43,852 nt of DNA from Pseudomonadota bacterium (GCA_020161215.1 JAIUOM010000022.1:1-43852), one strand, 5' to 3'. Shown: positions 26,547 to 36,193, counted from the stretch's first letter. The notes: generated by a model not told the origin, from the letters alone. Numbers and translations: made by a program.

Positions 26547-27224
26547 ATGCTCAAACTGACCCTGTTCGACCTTGACCACACGCTGATCCCGATCGATTCG
26601 GACCACGCCTGGGGCGAGTTCACCACCCGCATCGGCTGGACCGACGCGGACGAGTTCAAGCGACGCAACGACGCCTTTTACGCGCAGTACCAGGCCGGCA
26701 CGCTGGACATTCACGAGTACATCCGCTTCACCACCGAACCGGTTCGCCAGCGCGGCCCCGGCGCGGCGGCCGAGGCGCAGGCGCGCTTCATGCGCGAGGT
26801 GGTCGGCCCGGCCATCACGCCGCAGGCACGCGCGCTGGTCGAGCAGCACCGCCAGGCCGGCGCGCAGATCGTCATCGTCACCGCCACCAACGAATTCGTC
26901 ACCCGCCCGATCGCGCACAGCTTTGGCGTGGACGAGCTGATCGCCGTCGAGCTGGCGCGCGGCCCCGGCGGCTGGTACACCGGCGAGATCGCCGGCACGC
27001 CCTCGTTCCGCGAGGGCAAGGTGGCGCGCGTGGGCGAGTGGCTGGGCCGGCGCGGCCTGGGCTGGGCCGACGTGGAAGTCAGCTTCTACTCCGATTCGCC
27101 CAACGATCTACCGCTGCTGGAGAAAGCCCACCACCCGGTGGCCACCAACCCCAGCGATGAACTGCGCGCCATTGCCCAGCAACGCGGCTGGCGTATCCTT
27201 GATCTGTTCAAAGAGACCTCATGA
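26547..27224 (+). CDS. HAD-IB family phosphatase (SerB-like)
   Basis: A 225-residue haloacid-dehalogenase-type phosphatase. Motif I is FDLDHTL with D8 (nucleophile) and D10. Motif II lies in IVIVTATNEFV, and motif IV is the YSDSPNDLPLL segment. The cap is the helical C1 type between them. Members of this group include phosphoserine phosphatase and histidinol-phosphatase-like enzymes; the substrate cannot be assigned. The ATG at 26547 was used, although a TTG one codon earlier is possible. Its stop overlaps pcnB by ATGA, indicating coupling. Confidence 0.88.
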   Translation: MLKLTLFDLDHTLIPIDSDHAWGEFTTRIGWTDADEFKRRNDAFYAQYQAGTLDIHEYIRFTTEPVRQRGPGAAAEAQARFMREVVGPAITPQARALVEQHRQAGAQIVIVTATNEFVTRPIAHSFGVDELIAVELARGPGGWYTGEIAGTPSFREGKVARVGEWLGRRGLGWADVEVSFYSDSPNDLPLLEKAHHPVATNPSDELRAIAQQRGWRILDLFKETS

Positions 27225-28843
27225 TCAAAAAACTGATCGACAAGCTGATCGACAAAGCCAAGGGCGCCGGCAGCGGCGCGCGCGGGCGCAAGCGCTTCGG
27301 CAAACGCGTCGAGGTTGGCCCCGACGGCCACGGCATCAACCCGGCCCTGGTCGATGAACGCGCCGTGGGCGTGGTGCGCACGCTCAAGGAGGCCGGTTAC
27401 GAGGCCTACGTCGTCGGCGGCGCCGTGCGCGACTTGCTGCTGGGCCTCAAGCCGAAGGACTTTGACGTCGCCACCAACGCCACGCCCGAGCAGGTCAAGG
27501 CGTTGTTTAGGCGCGCCTTCATCATCGGGCGGCGCTTTCGCATCGTGCACGTGGTGTTCGGCCGCGGCCGCGAGCACGAGGTGATCGAGGTCTCCACCTT
27601 CCGCGCTCAAATGGACAACAGCGCGACCGAGGCGGTGCAGGGCAACGAGCGCACCGCCAAGAACCAGTTGGCCGGCAAGCAGCACGCCGTGGACGCCAGC
27701 GGCCGCGTGTTGCGCGACAACGTCTGGGGCCCGCAGGACGAGGACGCCGCGCGGCGCGACTTCACCGTCAACGCCATGTACTACGACCCCGAGACGCGGG
27801 TGGTGGTCGACTACCACGGCGGCATCCCCGACGCGCAGAAAAAGCTGCTGCGCATGATCGGCGACGCGCCCACGCGCTACCGCGAAGACCCGGTGCGCAT
27901 CATCCGCGCCGTGCGCTTTGGCGCCAAGCTGGCGGCCCTGGGCTTCAAGCTGGAGCCCAAGACCGCCAAGCCCCTGATCGAGGCCAAGGCGCTGCTGGCC
28001 GACGTGCCGCAAAGCCGCCTGTTCGACGAGATGCTCAAACTGCTGCAGACCGGCCATTCGCTGGCCAGCGTGGAGCAGTTGCGCAAGCTGGGCCTGGCGC
28101 GCGGCATCTACCCACTACTCGACTTGGTGGTGGAGCGGGCCGACCAACCCTTCGTCAAGGCAGCCCTGGCCGATACCGACCGCCGCGTCGGCGAGGGCAA
28201 GCCCGTGGCGCCGTCCTTCCTGCTGGCCTGCGTGTTGTGGCAGGACGTGCGCGAGGGCTGGGAGCAGCGCCTGGGGCGCAAGGAGCACCCGTTTCCCGCG
28301 TTGCAGGCCGCCGTCGACGAGGTGTTCGACGCCCGTGTGGGCGACGTCTCGGGGCGCGGCAAGCTGGGCGCCGACATGCGCGAAATTTGGATGATGCAGC
28401 CGCGCTTTGACCGCCGCACCGGCAGCTCGCCCTTCAGCCTGGCCGAGCAGCCGCGCTTTCGGGCCGGTTTTGACTTTCTGCGCCTGCGCGCCGACGTGGG
28501 CGAGGTCGGCGAAGACCTGTCCGACTGGTGGCAGGAGTTCAGCCTGGCCGACGACGGTGCCCGCGAGAGCATGGTCGAGGAGCTGCGCGTCGAGCAGCAG
28601 CAGCAAAAACGCAAGGCCCCGCGCGTGCACCGCCTGCCCAGGCCCATGGCCGAGGGCGGCGGCGCTGCGGCGGCTGGGCCTGGTGCCGACGACGGTGCCG
28701 AGCACGCCTTCGAGCACCCGCCCGGCGACGCGGGCGAGTCCGCCGAGGGCGCGCCCGCCCGCAAGCGCCGTCGCCGGCGCCGCAAGCCCTCGGGCGGTGG
28801 CGCGGGCGGCGCCGCGCCCGCCGGTGGCGACACGGCGGACTGA
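27221..28843 (+). CDS. pcnB: Poly(A) polymerase I
   Basis: Adds 3' poly(A) tails to RNA, promoting decay. The 540-residue protein has the class II nucleotidyltransferase core: VVGGAVRDLLLGLKPKDFDV with catalytic D80 and D82, then FTVNAMYYD and the GDAPTRYREDPVRIIRAVRF helix typical of PcnB rather than CCA-adding enzymes. The N-terminal 40 residues are basic. The last about 80 are low complexity, rich in Gly/Ala/Pro with a run of arginines (RKRRRRRRK), likely an RNA-binding tail. It overlaps the HAD gene by 4 bases and is followed by folK after 30 bases. Confidence 0.95.
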   Translation: MIKKLIDKLIDKAKGAGSGARGRKRFGKRVEVGPDGHGINPALVDERAVGVVRTLKEAGYEAYVVGGAVRDLLLGLKPKDFDVATNATPEQVKALFRRAFIIGRRFRIVHVVFGRGREHEVIEVSTFRAQMDNSATEAVQGNERTAKNQLAGKQHAVDASGRVLRDNVWGPQDEDAARRDFTVNAMYYDPETRVVVDYHGGIPDAQKKLLRMIGDAPTRYREDPVRIIRAVRFGAKLAALGFKLEPKTAKPLIEAKALLADVPQSRLFDEMLKLLQTGHSLASVEQLRKLGLARGIYPLLDLVVERADQPFVKAALADTDRRVGEGKPVAPSFLLACVLWQDVREGWEQRLGRKEHPFPALQAAVDEVFDARVGDVSGRGKLGADMREIWMMQPRFDRRTGSSPFSLAEQPRFRAGFDFLRLRADVGEVGEDLSDWWQEFSLADDGARESMVEELRVEQQQQKRKAPRVHRLPRPMAEGGGAAAAGPGADDGAEHAFEHPPGDAGESAEGAPARKRRRRRRKPSGGGAGGAAPAGGDTAD

Positions 28844-28873
28844 TTTCCCACCACCACCATCCCCGGTCCGGGC

Positions 28874-29371
28874 ATGAGCTCCGCCGCGCGCGACCCGGTG
28901 CTGGCCTATGTCGGCCTGGGTGCCAATCTGGGCCAGCCGGAGCAGGCCGTGCGCCAGGCGCTGCGGGCCGTGGGGGCGTTGCCTGGCACCCGGCCGGTGG
29001 CCGCTTCCAGTCTGTGGCGCAGCGCGCCGGTGCAGGCCGACGGCCCCTTGTTCGTCAACGCGGTTTTGGCTATTTTTACCCGTTTGCCGGCGCCGGAATT
29101 GCTTGATAAGCTGCAAAATTTAGAGCAAATGGCGGGTCGCCAGCGGCCCTACCGAAATGCCCCGCGCACGCTGGATCTGGATGTATTGCTGTACGGCAGC
29201 GCGCGCATCGACAGCCCCCGGCTCACCGTGCCGCACCCGCGCCTGGCGCAGCGCGCTTTCGTGCTGCACCCGCTGGCCGAGATCGCCCCAGACCGCGTCA
29301 CGGCCGCCGATCTGGCCGCCGTGGCCGGACAGTGGGTCGAGCGCCTGCCCCCTCTTGCCGCCGCGCCATGA
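28874..29371 (+). CDS. folK: 2-amino-4-hydroxy-6-hydroxymethyldihydropteridine pyrophosphokinase
   Basis: Transfers pyrophosphate from ATP to the pterin in folate synthesis. A 165-residue protein with the family pattern: AYVGLGANLG at the start, the SSLWRSAPVQADGPLFVNAV segment, then GRQRPYRNAPRTLDLDVLLYG (metal-binding D101 and D103) and VPHPRLAQRAFVLHPL. The middle part (about codons 63-88) is encoded by DNA that is much more AT-rich than the rest and includes a 17-base module at 29110-29126. Its stop overlaps the next gene by ATGA, and it lies 30 bases after pcnB, the usual pcnB-folK order. Confidence 0.95.
   Translation: MSSAARDPVLAYVGLGANLGQPEQAVRQALRAVGALPGTRPVAASSLWRSAPVQADGPLFVNAVLAIFTRLPAPELLDKLQNLEQMAGRQRPYRNAPRTLDLDVLLYGSARIDSPRLTVPHPRLAQRAFVLHPLAEIAPDRVTAADLAAVAGQWVERLPPLAAAP
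29110..29126. repeat. 17-base AT-rich module inside folK
   Basis: GCTGCAAAATTTAGAGC fits GCT(A/G)-N10-AGC and is read in frame as part of KLQNLEQ. It lies in an AT-rich patch at about 29060-29130 of an otherwise GC-rich gene. Confidence 0.5.
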
Positions 29372-29730
29372 CCACGCTCAGCTCCCTGCCCATTCCGCTG
29401 CAGACCGTGCTGCTGCTCATCGCCAGCAACGTGTTCATGACCTTTGCCTGGTACGGCCACCTGAAGAACCTGGCCAGCGCGCCCTGGTACGTGGCGGCGC
29501 TGCTGAGCTGGGGCATCGCCCTGTTCGAATACCTGCTGCAGGTGCCGGCCAACCGCATTGGCCACCAGCAGTTCAGCGTCGGGCAGCTGAAGATCATGCA
29601 AGAGGTCATCACGCTGGCGGTGTTCGTGCCGTTTGCCTTGTTCTACCTCAAGGAACCCTTCAAGCTCGACTACCTGTGGGCCGCGCTGTGCATGGTGGGG
29701 GCGGTGTATTTCATCTTTCGTGGGGGTTGA
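29368..29730 (+). CDS. DUF486 family small membrane protein (DMT-like)
   Basis: A 120-residue inner-membrane protein of unknown function, with four hydrophobic segments at about 8-28, 34-52, 74-92 and 98-116. It resembles half-size drug/metabolite transporter proteins and has the blocks FMTFAWYGHLKNL and WGIALFEYLLQVPANRIG that I associate with DUF486. It overlaps folK by ATGA and is probably its cotranscribed partner. Half-size members of such families usually dimerise; no substrate can be assigned. Confidence 0.85.
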   Translation: MTTLSSLPIPLQTVLLLIASNVFMTFAWYGHLKNLASAPWYVAALLSWGIALFEYLLQVPANRIGHQQFSVGQLKIMQEVITLAVFVPFALFYLKEPFKLDYLWAALCMVGAVYFIFRGG

Positions 29731-29797
29731 GCTGGTTAAACTCTCGCCATCGCCGTGAATTCTTTCGCGGCCTCTCAATCGACCGGAGCTCCGATCC

Positions 29798-30445
29798 ATG
29801 CTGTTCAGCAAGCTGTTGCCCAAGGAGGGCAATTTTTTTGAGCTGTTCAACCAGCACGCCGACCGCACCGTGGAAGCGGCGCAGGCGTTCCAGCAACTGG
29901 TGCTGAACTATGGCGACGTGCACCTGCGCGCCAAGTACAACCAGGACGTGGACAACGCCGAGCGCGCCGCCGACCGCGTGACGCACGAGGTCAACCGCCT
30001 GATCCACACCACCTTCATCACCCCGATCGACCGCGAGCAGATCCACGGCCTGATCAACCTGATGGACGACGTGGCCGACCTGCTGCAGGACTCGGCCGAG
30101 ACCATGGCGCTGTACGACGTGCGCCACATGACCGAGGAGATCGTGCGCCTGACCGACCTGTCTGTGAAGTGCTGCCAGCGCGTGCAGGCGGCCGTGCGCC
30201 TGCTGGGCAAGATCGCCGAGCAGCCGGTGGCCGAGGCGGCCCTGAAGACCTGCGAGGAGATCGACCAGCTCGAATCCGACGCCGACCGCGTGATGCGCGC
30301 CGCCATGAGCAAGCTGTTCCGAGAGGAGCCGGACGTGCGCGAGGTCATTAAGCTCAAAGCCATCTACGAGCTGCTGGAGACCATCACCGACAAGTGCGAG
30401 GACGTGGCCAACCAGATCGAAGGCATCGTTCTGGAAAATTCCTGA
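29798..30445 (+). CDS. DUF47 family protein (PhoU-like, Pit accessory)
   Basis: A 215-residue all-helical protein resembling PhoU; family members are found next to Pit phosphate transporters and are thought to modulate them. It starts MLFSKLLPKEGNFFELF and has DVDNAERAADRVTHEVNRLI and the symmetric LESDADRVMRAAMSKLF, whose acidic residues can bind metal. Seventeen bases separate its stop from pit, in a clear two-gene operon. A TAAACT (29737-29742) upstream may be the -10 box. Confidence 0.93.
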   Translation: MLFSKLLPKEGNFFELFNQHADRTVEAAQAFQQLVLNYGDVHLRAKYNQDVDNAERAADRVTHEVNRLIHTTFITPIDREQIHGLINLMDDVADLLQDSAETMALYDVRHMTEEIVRLTDLSVKCCQRVQAAVRLLGKIAEQPVAEAALKTCEEIDQLESDADRVMRAAMSKLFREEPDVREVIKLKAIYELLETITDKCEDVANQIEGIVLENS

Positions 30446-30461
30446 GTCAAGGATCGGATTC

Positions 30462-31472
30462 ATGGAAACCGCACAAGCCGCCTTGTGGATCGTCGTGCTG
30501 TTGGTGGCGCTGGCGTTGGCGTTCGACTTCATGAACGGCTTTCACGACGCCGCCAACTCCATCGCCACCGTGGTCTCCACCGGGGTGCTGCGTCCGACCC
30601 AGGCCGTGGTGTTCGCGGCCTTTTTCAACTTCGTCGCCATCTTCATCTTCCACCTCAGCGTGGCCGCCACGGTGGGCAAGGGCATCGTGCAGCCGGGGGT
30701 GGTGGACACGCACGTGGTGTTCGGGGCCCTGATCGGCGCCATCAGCTGGAACCTGATCACCTGGTACTACGGCATACCGTCCAGTTCCTCGCACGCGCTG
30801 ATCGGCGGCATCGTCGGCGCGGTGCTGGCCAAGTCCGGCGCCAGCGTGCTGGTGGCCGGCGGCATTCTGAAGACCGTGGCTTTCATCTTCATCTCGCCGC
30901 TGTTGGGTTTTCTGTTCGGCTCGCTGATGATGGTGGCGGTGGCCTGGATCTTCCGGCGCACGCGGCCGAGTCAGGTCGACAAATGGTTCCGGCGCCTGCA
31001 ACTGGTCTCGGCCGGCGCCTACAGCCTGGGCCACGGCGGCAACGACGCGCAAAAGACCATCGGCATCATCTGGATGCTGCTGATCGCCACCGGCTACACC
31101 GCCGCCAGCGACAGCTCGCCGCCGCTGTGGACCATCGTTTCCTGCTATGTGGCGATTGGCCTGGGCACCATGTTCGGTGGCTGGCGCATCGTCAAGACCA
31201 TGGGCCAGAAGATCACCAAGCTGAAACCCGTGGGCGGCTTTTGCGCCGAGACGGGCGGGGCGCTGACCCTGTTCATCGCCACCGCCATGGGCGTACCGGT
31301 GTCCACCACCCACACCATCACCGGCGCCATCGTCGGCGTGGGTTCCACCCAGCGCGCCAGCGCCGTGCGTTGGGGCGTGGCGGGCAATATCGTCTGGGCC
31401 TGGATCCTGACCATTCCGGCCAGCGCCTTCGTGGCCGCGCTGGCCTACTGGGTCAGCTTGCAGCTGTACTGA
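30462..31472 (+). CDS. pit: Low-affinity inorganic phosphate transporter
   Basis: A 336-residue inner-membrane carrier for metal-phosphate driven by the proton gradient. Both PiT signatures are visible: GFHDAANSIATVV at 26-38 and GHGGNDAQKTIGI in the second half, which are the inverted repeats binding phosphate. Hydrophobic segments cover most of the chain, about ten in number, as in the family. The length is at the short end compared with E. coli PitA (about 500), as is common in this Pit subgroup. It is translated downstream of the DUF47 gene and followed by a strong hairpin. Confidence 0.95.
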   Translation: METAQAALWIVVLLVALALAFDFMNGFHDAANSIATVVSTGVLRPTQAVVFAAFFNFVAIFIFHLSVAATVGKGIVQPGVVDTHVVFGALIGAISWNLITWYYGIPSSSSHALIGGIVGAVLAKSGASVLVAGGILKTVAFIFISPLLGFLFGSLMMVAVAWIFRRTRPSQVDKWFRRLQLVSAGAYSLGHGGNDAQKTIGIIWMLLIATGYTAASDSSPPLWTIVSCYVAIGLGTMFGGWRIVKTMGQKITKLKPVGGFCAETGGALTLFIATAMGVPVSTTHTITGAIVGVGSTQRASAVRWGVAGNIVWAWILTIPASAFVAALAYWVSLQLY

Positions 31473-31473
31473 C

Positions 31474-31504
31474 CCTTGGGCGGCCCCGTCCGGGGGCCCC
31501 AAGG
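31474..31504 (+). terminator. Strong GC-rich hairpin after pit
   Basis: CCTTGGG (31474-31480) pairs with CCCAAGG (31498-31504), with an inner CCCCG/CGGGG stem and a very short loop. The T-run is missing, but TTTT occurs 8 bases on. It likely ends the DUF47-pit operon. Confidence 0.55.
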
Positions 31505-31531
31505 CGTACGGATTTTGCTTCTAAAAAGATA

Positions 31532-31548
31532 GCTGTTAAGGATTTAGC
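31532..31548. repeat. 17-base AT-rich module downstream of pit
   Basis: GCTGTTAAGGATTTAGC, preceded by GATA, is the best match to the degenerate copy at 7105. It lies in the 126-base gap between pit and the alpha/beta hydrolase. Confidence 0.55.
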
Positions 31549-31598
31549 CACCCCGGCTGAAGCCTGATTGGCTTGAAAATCAACATTTTTTGGCCGAC

Positions 31599-32405
31599 AT
31601 GAGCCACATTGTTTTTTCGCACGGCAACAGCTTTCCCGCCAGCACCTACCGGGTGCTGCTGGACAGTCTGCGCGCCCGTGGTTTCGTGGTCGACGCCATC
31701 GAGAAGTACGGCCACGACCCGGACTACCCGGTGACCGACAACTGGCCGCACCTGGTGCGCCAGCTGGCCGACTTCGCCCGCGCCCGCCAGCAGGCCGAAG
31801 GCGGCCGGGCGCCTTGGCTGGTCGGGCATTCGCTGGGCGGCATCCTGAGCCTGCTGTGCGCGGCCCAGCACCCCGAACTGGCGCGTGGCGTGGTGCTGCT
31901 GGATTCGCCGGTGGTCAGCGGCTGGCGCGCGCGCGGGCTGGGGCTGGCCAAGCGCACGCCGCTGATGAGGCGCCTGTCTCCCAGTCAGATCAGCCGGCGC
32001 CGGCGCCACGAGTGGGACGACCGCGAAGCGGTGTTCGAGTATTTCCGCGCCAAGAAGGTGTTCGCGGCCTGGGATCCGCGGGTGCTGCGCGACTACGTGG
32101 ACCACGGCACCTTCGACGCCGATGGCCGCTGGCGCCTGGCCTTCGACCGCGAGGTGGAGTCCAGCATCTACGACACGCTGCCGCACCACGTCGAGCAGCT
32201 GCTGCGCCGCCATCCGCTGAAATGCCCGCTGGCCTTCATCGGCGGCCTGCAATCGGCCGAGCTCAAGCAGGTGGGTGGCATCGAGGGCACGCGCCGCATC
32301 GCCCGCGGCCGGGTGACCCTGATCGACGGCACGCACCTGTTTCCCATGGAAAAACCGCTGGCCAGCGCCGCCGCCATCGAGACCCATTTGCGCGCCATGG
32401 GGTGA
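31599..32405 (+). CDS. Alpha/beta hydrolase
   Basis: A 268-residue serine hydrolase of unknown substrate. The oxyanion-hole segment IVFSHGNSFPASTY lies at the start, the nucleophile elbow is GHSLGG (WLVGHSLGGILSLL), and the catalytic His is in DGTHLFPME near the C-terminus. A basic segment, SRRRRHEWDDRE, sits in the cap. The ATG at 31599 (MSHIVFSHG) was chosen over a TTG 9 bases upstream. It stands alone and is convergent with the TM2 gene, 17 bases away. Esterase, lipase or epoxide hydrolase are all possible. Confidence 0.88.
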   Translation: MSHIVFSHGNSFPASTYRVLLDSLRARGFVVDAIEKYGHDPDYPVTDNWPHLVRQLADFARARQQAEGGRAPWLVGHSLGGILSLLCAAQHPELARGVVLLDSPVVSGWRARGLGLAKRTPLMRRLSPSQISRRRRHEWDDREAVFEYFRAKKVFAAWDPRVLRDYVDHGTFDADGRWRLAFDREVESSIYDTLPHHVEQLLRRHPLKCPLAFIGGLQSAELKQVGGIEGTRRIARGRVTLIDGTHLFPMEKPLASAAAIETHLRAMG

Positions 32406-32422
32406 GGGCGGGGGACTTTCTT

Positions 32423-32878
32423 CTACTGCGAAATCTTGCGCGCCTCTTCGATCTGGTATTCAAAGTAGCGCTGAAAACTGAACGCCAGGCTGGCCATCAA
32501 TATCGCCGTACCGATCATCAGCGAGGCGGCGATGCCGACCACGGTGAACCAGTTGGTCTGGCCGGGGGCGGCCTCGGGATCCCCTTGGGGGTTGAAGCGG
32601 GCGTTCCACTTCTCGGGCGTCATCAGGCCGTAAATGATGGCCATCAAGGCGCAGCCGGAGATGGTGAAGCCCAGCAGCGGGATCAGCAGCCAGCTCCACT
32701 GGTCGTCCTGGCCCAACTGCTGCACGCGCTCGATGCCGTACAGGCCCAGGGCGGTGGGGATGGGCAGCATCCAGCCCAGCAGGTCGCCAAAGCCCTTCAG
32801 GTAGAAGCGGTGCAGGCCCAGCGGCCCGCCCAGGAAGGTGAGCCAGGTGGCCAGGGTCTTGTTCTTGGGGCGGGTCAT
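32423..32878 (-). CDS. TM2/NINE-type membrane protein
   Basis: A 151-residue membrane protein with hydrophobic segments at about 8-20, 33-48, 62-83 and 110-135. The first part (LGGPLGLHRFYLKGFGDLLG) has the G-x-h-G-x-HRFY pattern of TM2 domains. The function is unknown. It starts 2 bases after the stop of the GNAT gene, so the two are probably cotranscribed and perhaps translationally coupled. Confidence 0.83.
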   Translation of the reverse strand: MTRPKNKTLATWLTFLGGPLGLHRFYLKGFGDLLGWMLPIPTALGLYGIERVQQLGQDDQWSWLLIPLLGFTISGCALMAIIYGLMTPEKWNARFNPQGDPEAAPGQTNWFTVVGIAASLMIGTAILMASLAFSFQRYFEYQIEEARKISQ

Positions 32879-32880
32879 GC

Positions 32881-33411
32881 TCAGGCTCCTTGCGGGGGGA
32901 TGGTGTGGCCAGGGCCCAGGGTTTTTTCCATCAGCACGATGTCCAGCCAGCGGCCGAACTTCCAGCCGCAGGCCGGGATGGTGCCCACCGGGGTGAAGCC
33001 GAGCGTGCGGTGCAGACCGATCGAGCCGGCGTTGGCCGAGTCGCCAATCACCGCGATCAGCTTGCGTACGCCGGCGCGTTCGGCCTGGGCCGCCAGCTCG
33101 GCCAGCAGGGCGCGGCCCAGGCCGCGCCGATGCGCCTCGGGGTGCAGGTAGACCGAGTCCTCGGCCGAAAAGCGGTAGGCCGGGCGCGGCTTGAACCAGT
33201 TGCAGTAGGCGAAGCCGATCACCTGGCCGGTGGCGTCTTCGGCCACCAGCCAGGGCAGGCCGCGCGTCAGCACGTCCTGCCGGCGGCTGGCCATGTCGGC
33301 GGCGCTGGGTGGCTCGGTTTCGAAAGTGCCGCTACCATGCAGCACGTGGTGGGCGTAAATGGCGGCGACGGCGGGGATGTCGTCCTCGCGGCTGGGGCGG
33401 ATCAGGGGCAT
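32881..33411 (-). CDS. GNAT N-acetyltransferase (phosphinothricin/methionine sulfoximine type)
   Basis: A 176-residue acetyltransferase. It begins IRPSREDDIPAVAAIYAHHV and has GTFETEPPSAADMASRR, which is typical of PAT/MddA proteins. The acetyl-CoA loop is in AHRRGLGRALLAELAAQA (R-x2-G-x-G/A), followed by IGDSANAGSIGLHRTLGFTPVG and the C-terminal GWKFGRWLDIVLMEKTL. This group acetylates phosphinothricin or methionine sulfoximine, and may act on methionine-derived toxic analogues in nature. First of a two-gene minus-strand unit; a CCCCGC/GCGGGG hairpin lies just upstream at 33427-33440. Confidence 0.9.
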   Translation of the reverse strand: MPLIRPSREDDIPAVAAIYAHHVLHGSGTFETEPPSAADMASRRQDVLTRGLPWLVAEDATGQVIGFAYCNWFKPRPAYRFSAEDSVYLHPEAHRRGLGRALLAELAAQAERAGVRKLIAVIGDSANAGSIGLHRTLGFTPVGTIPACGWKFGRWLDIVLMEKTLGPGHTIPPQGA

Positions 33412-33469
33412 GAAAACGGTGGTCAGCCCCGCACGCGGGGCAATGAGGTGTGGAAAATCGGAGCCAAGC

Positions 33470-33475
33470 TATAAT
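33470..33475 (+). promoter_or_regulatory. Consensus -10 box TATAAT upstream of rpsP
   Basis: TATAAT at 33470-33475 is a perfect -10 hexamer; no clear -35 box is present 16-18 bases upstream. It would give an rpsP leader of about 128 bases, long enough for a regulatory structure, though I see no obvious one. Confidence 0.55.
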
Positions 33476-33609
33476 CATAGGCTTTCCGATGTGTCGCTGG
33501 CCGGGTGGCCATGTCGCGTGTCTCAACATTGGAAGAACATCGGCGCCGCTTTTTTCAGCCCCAACCGTAAAAGGGCGGCACCAGGACCACCCACAGGATT
33601 CATACCATC

Positions 33610-33870
33610 ATGGTCGTTATTCGTCTTTCGCGCGGCGGTGCCAAGGCCCGTCCCTTCTACAACATCGTCGTGGCCAACAAGCGCGACCGCCGCGATGGCC
33701 GCTTCATCGAGCGCATCGGTTTCTACAACCCTGGCGCCGTGGAAGGCGAGGAAGGCCTGCGCATCGCCCAGGACCGCCTGAACTACTGGAAAGGCGTGGG
33801 CGCCCAGCCGTCGCCCACCGTCGATCGCCTGGTCAAGCAGGCCGCCAAGGCCGCGCCCGCAACCGCCTGA
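33610..33870 (+). CDS. rpsP: 30S ribosomal protein S16
   Basis: An 86-residue ribosomal protein, starting [20 protein letters not shown] and containing [20 protein letters not shown], both diagnostic of bS16. The usual C-terminal extension is short. It is followed after 3 bases by rimM, the standard rpsP-rimM pair. In most proteobacteria trmD and rplS follow, but not here. Confidence 0.98.
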   Translation: MVVIRLSRGGAKARPFYNIVVANKRDRRDGRFIERIGFYNPGAVEGEEGLRIAQDRLNYWKGVGAQPSPTVDRLVKQAAKAAPATA

Positions 33871-33873
33871 GCC

Positions 33874-34440
33874 ATGCTCCCAGGCCTTGAGCCGGCCGAG
33901 TTGCCGGCGGATGCGGTCGAAATTGGTCGCGTTCTGGGCGCCTGGGGCATCAAGGGCTGGATCAAGGTCCTGCCCTACAGCGCCTCCCCGGAGGCGCTTT
34001 TTTCTTCCAAGCGCTGGTTTCTGCTGCCTTCCGAGCGCGGCGGCAAGCCGGCTTTTGAGGGCACGGTGCTGCTCAGGATCAAGGAGTCGCGCGAGCATTC
34101 CGACTCTGTCGTCGCCAGTGCGCACGACATTGCCGACCGCGACGCGGCCGAGGCGCTGAAAGGCGCGCGCATCTTCGTGCCGCGCTCGTCCTTCCCGACG
34201 CCGCAAGAAGGGGAGTACTACTGGGTCGACTTGATCGGCCTGGCCGTGGTCAACCGCGAAGGCCAGGCCCTGGGCGAGGTGACCGACCTGATGGCCACCG
34301 GCCCGCAGCAGGTGCTGGTGATCGGCTACGAAGAGGCCGGCAAACAACTGGAGCGGCTGGTTCCCTTTGTAGATGCGTACGTGGACAGCGTCGATCTTGA
34401 AGCCAAGCGCATTACGGTGGATTGGCAGCTGGATTACTGA
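33874..34440 (+). CDS. rimM: 16S rRNA processing protein RimM
   Basis: Assists 30S assembly by binding S19 near the 3' head domain. The 188-residue protein has an N-terminal RimM barrel (VEIGRVLGAWGIKGWIKVLPYS) and a C-terminal PRC-barrel part (YYWVDLIGLAVVN ... GEVTDLMATGPQQVLVIGY), ending in YVDSVDLEAKRITVDWQLDY, all as expected. It starts 3 bases after rpsP. Downstream there is no trmD, but 137 bases with a hairpin and then ftsB on the opposite strand. The operon is therefore either rearranged or cut short. Confidence 0.96.
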   Translation: MLPGLEPAELPADAVEIGRVLGAWGIKGWIKVLPYSASPEALFSSKRWFLLPSERGGKPAFEGTVLLRIKESREHSDSVVASAHDIADRDAAEALKGARIFVPRSSFPTPQEGEYYWVDLIGLAVVNREGQALGEVTDLMATGPQQVLVIGYEEAGKQLERLVPFVDAYVDSVDLEAKRITVDWQLDY

Positions 34441-34577
34441 CCGCAGGTTAGCGGCCGAGCGCCACAAATTACCTGCGTGAATCGAAAGGCCGCGGAGCAG
34501 GCCATCCCAGCAGGGGCCGTGGAGCCGGCTGTGCCGGGCCACTGGCGCCGTCCCCTGGGGGAAGGCGCGCCAGCGCC
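34441..34577. other. Intergenic region between rimM and ftsB
   Basis: It contains an inverted repeat, CGCAGGT (34442-34448) with ACCTGCG (34471-34477). Further on is a GC-rich segment, GGCGCCGTCCCCTGGGGGAA, running into the 3' end of ftsB, that can fold into several stems. A similar GC-rich hairpin occurs after pit (31474). No remnant of trmD was recognised. Confidence 0.45.
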
Positions 34578-34856
34578 TCAGGGAGGGCTGACTTGCACGA
34601 AGATCTCATTGGGCTTGACCATGCCCAATTCGAGCCGCGCCTTTTCTTCCACCATGCCCAGACCGGCCTTGAGGTCGTCCACCTCCGAGGCCAGTTGGTC
34701 GTTGGCCAAGCGGGCCTTGGTGTTGGCGGCTTTCTGGGTGTCCAGCTTGCGCTGCAGCCCCGCCACGTTGGGCACGCTGCCACGCCCGGTCCACATCTGG
34801 GCATGAACCACCACCAGCAGCACGATCAGCACGAACGGGACGATGCGGGAGGTCAT
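34578..34856 (-). CDS. ftsB: Cell division protein FtsB
   Basis: A 92-residue bitopic protein of the FtsQ-FtsB-FtsL complex. There is a short cytoplasmic tail, one membrane segment at about 5-20 (VPFVLIVLLVVVHAQMW), and then a coiled coil (LQRKLDTQKAANTKARLAND and LASEVDDLKAGLGMVEEKAR) ending with the conserved RLELGMVKPNEIF. It follows eno by 50 bases on the same strand, the common eno-ftsB arrangement. Confidence 0.95.
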   Translation of the reverse strand: MTSRIVPFVLIVLLVVVHAQMWTGRGSVPNVAGLQRKLDTQKAANTKARLANDQLASEVDDLKAGLGMVEEKARLELGMVKPNEIFVQVSPP

Positions 34857-34906
34857 GCCAGTGGCACGGTGGGCGGTGGTTACGGTGCTATGAGTTTAAT
34901 AGAACT

Positions 34907-36193
<1,287 letters not shown>

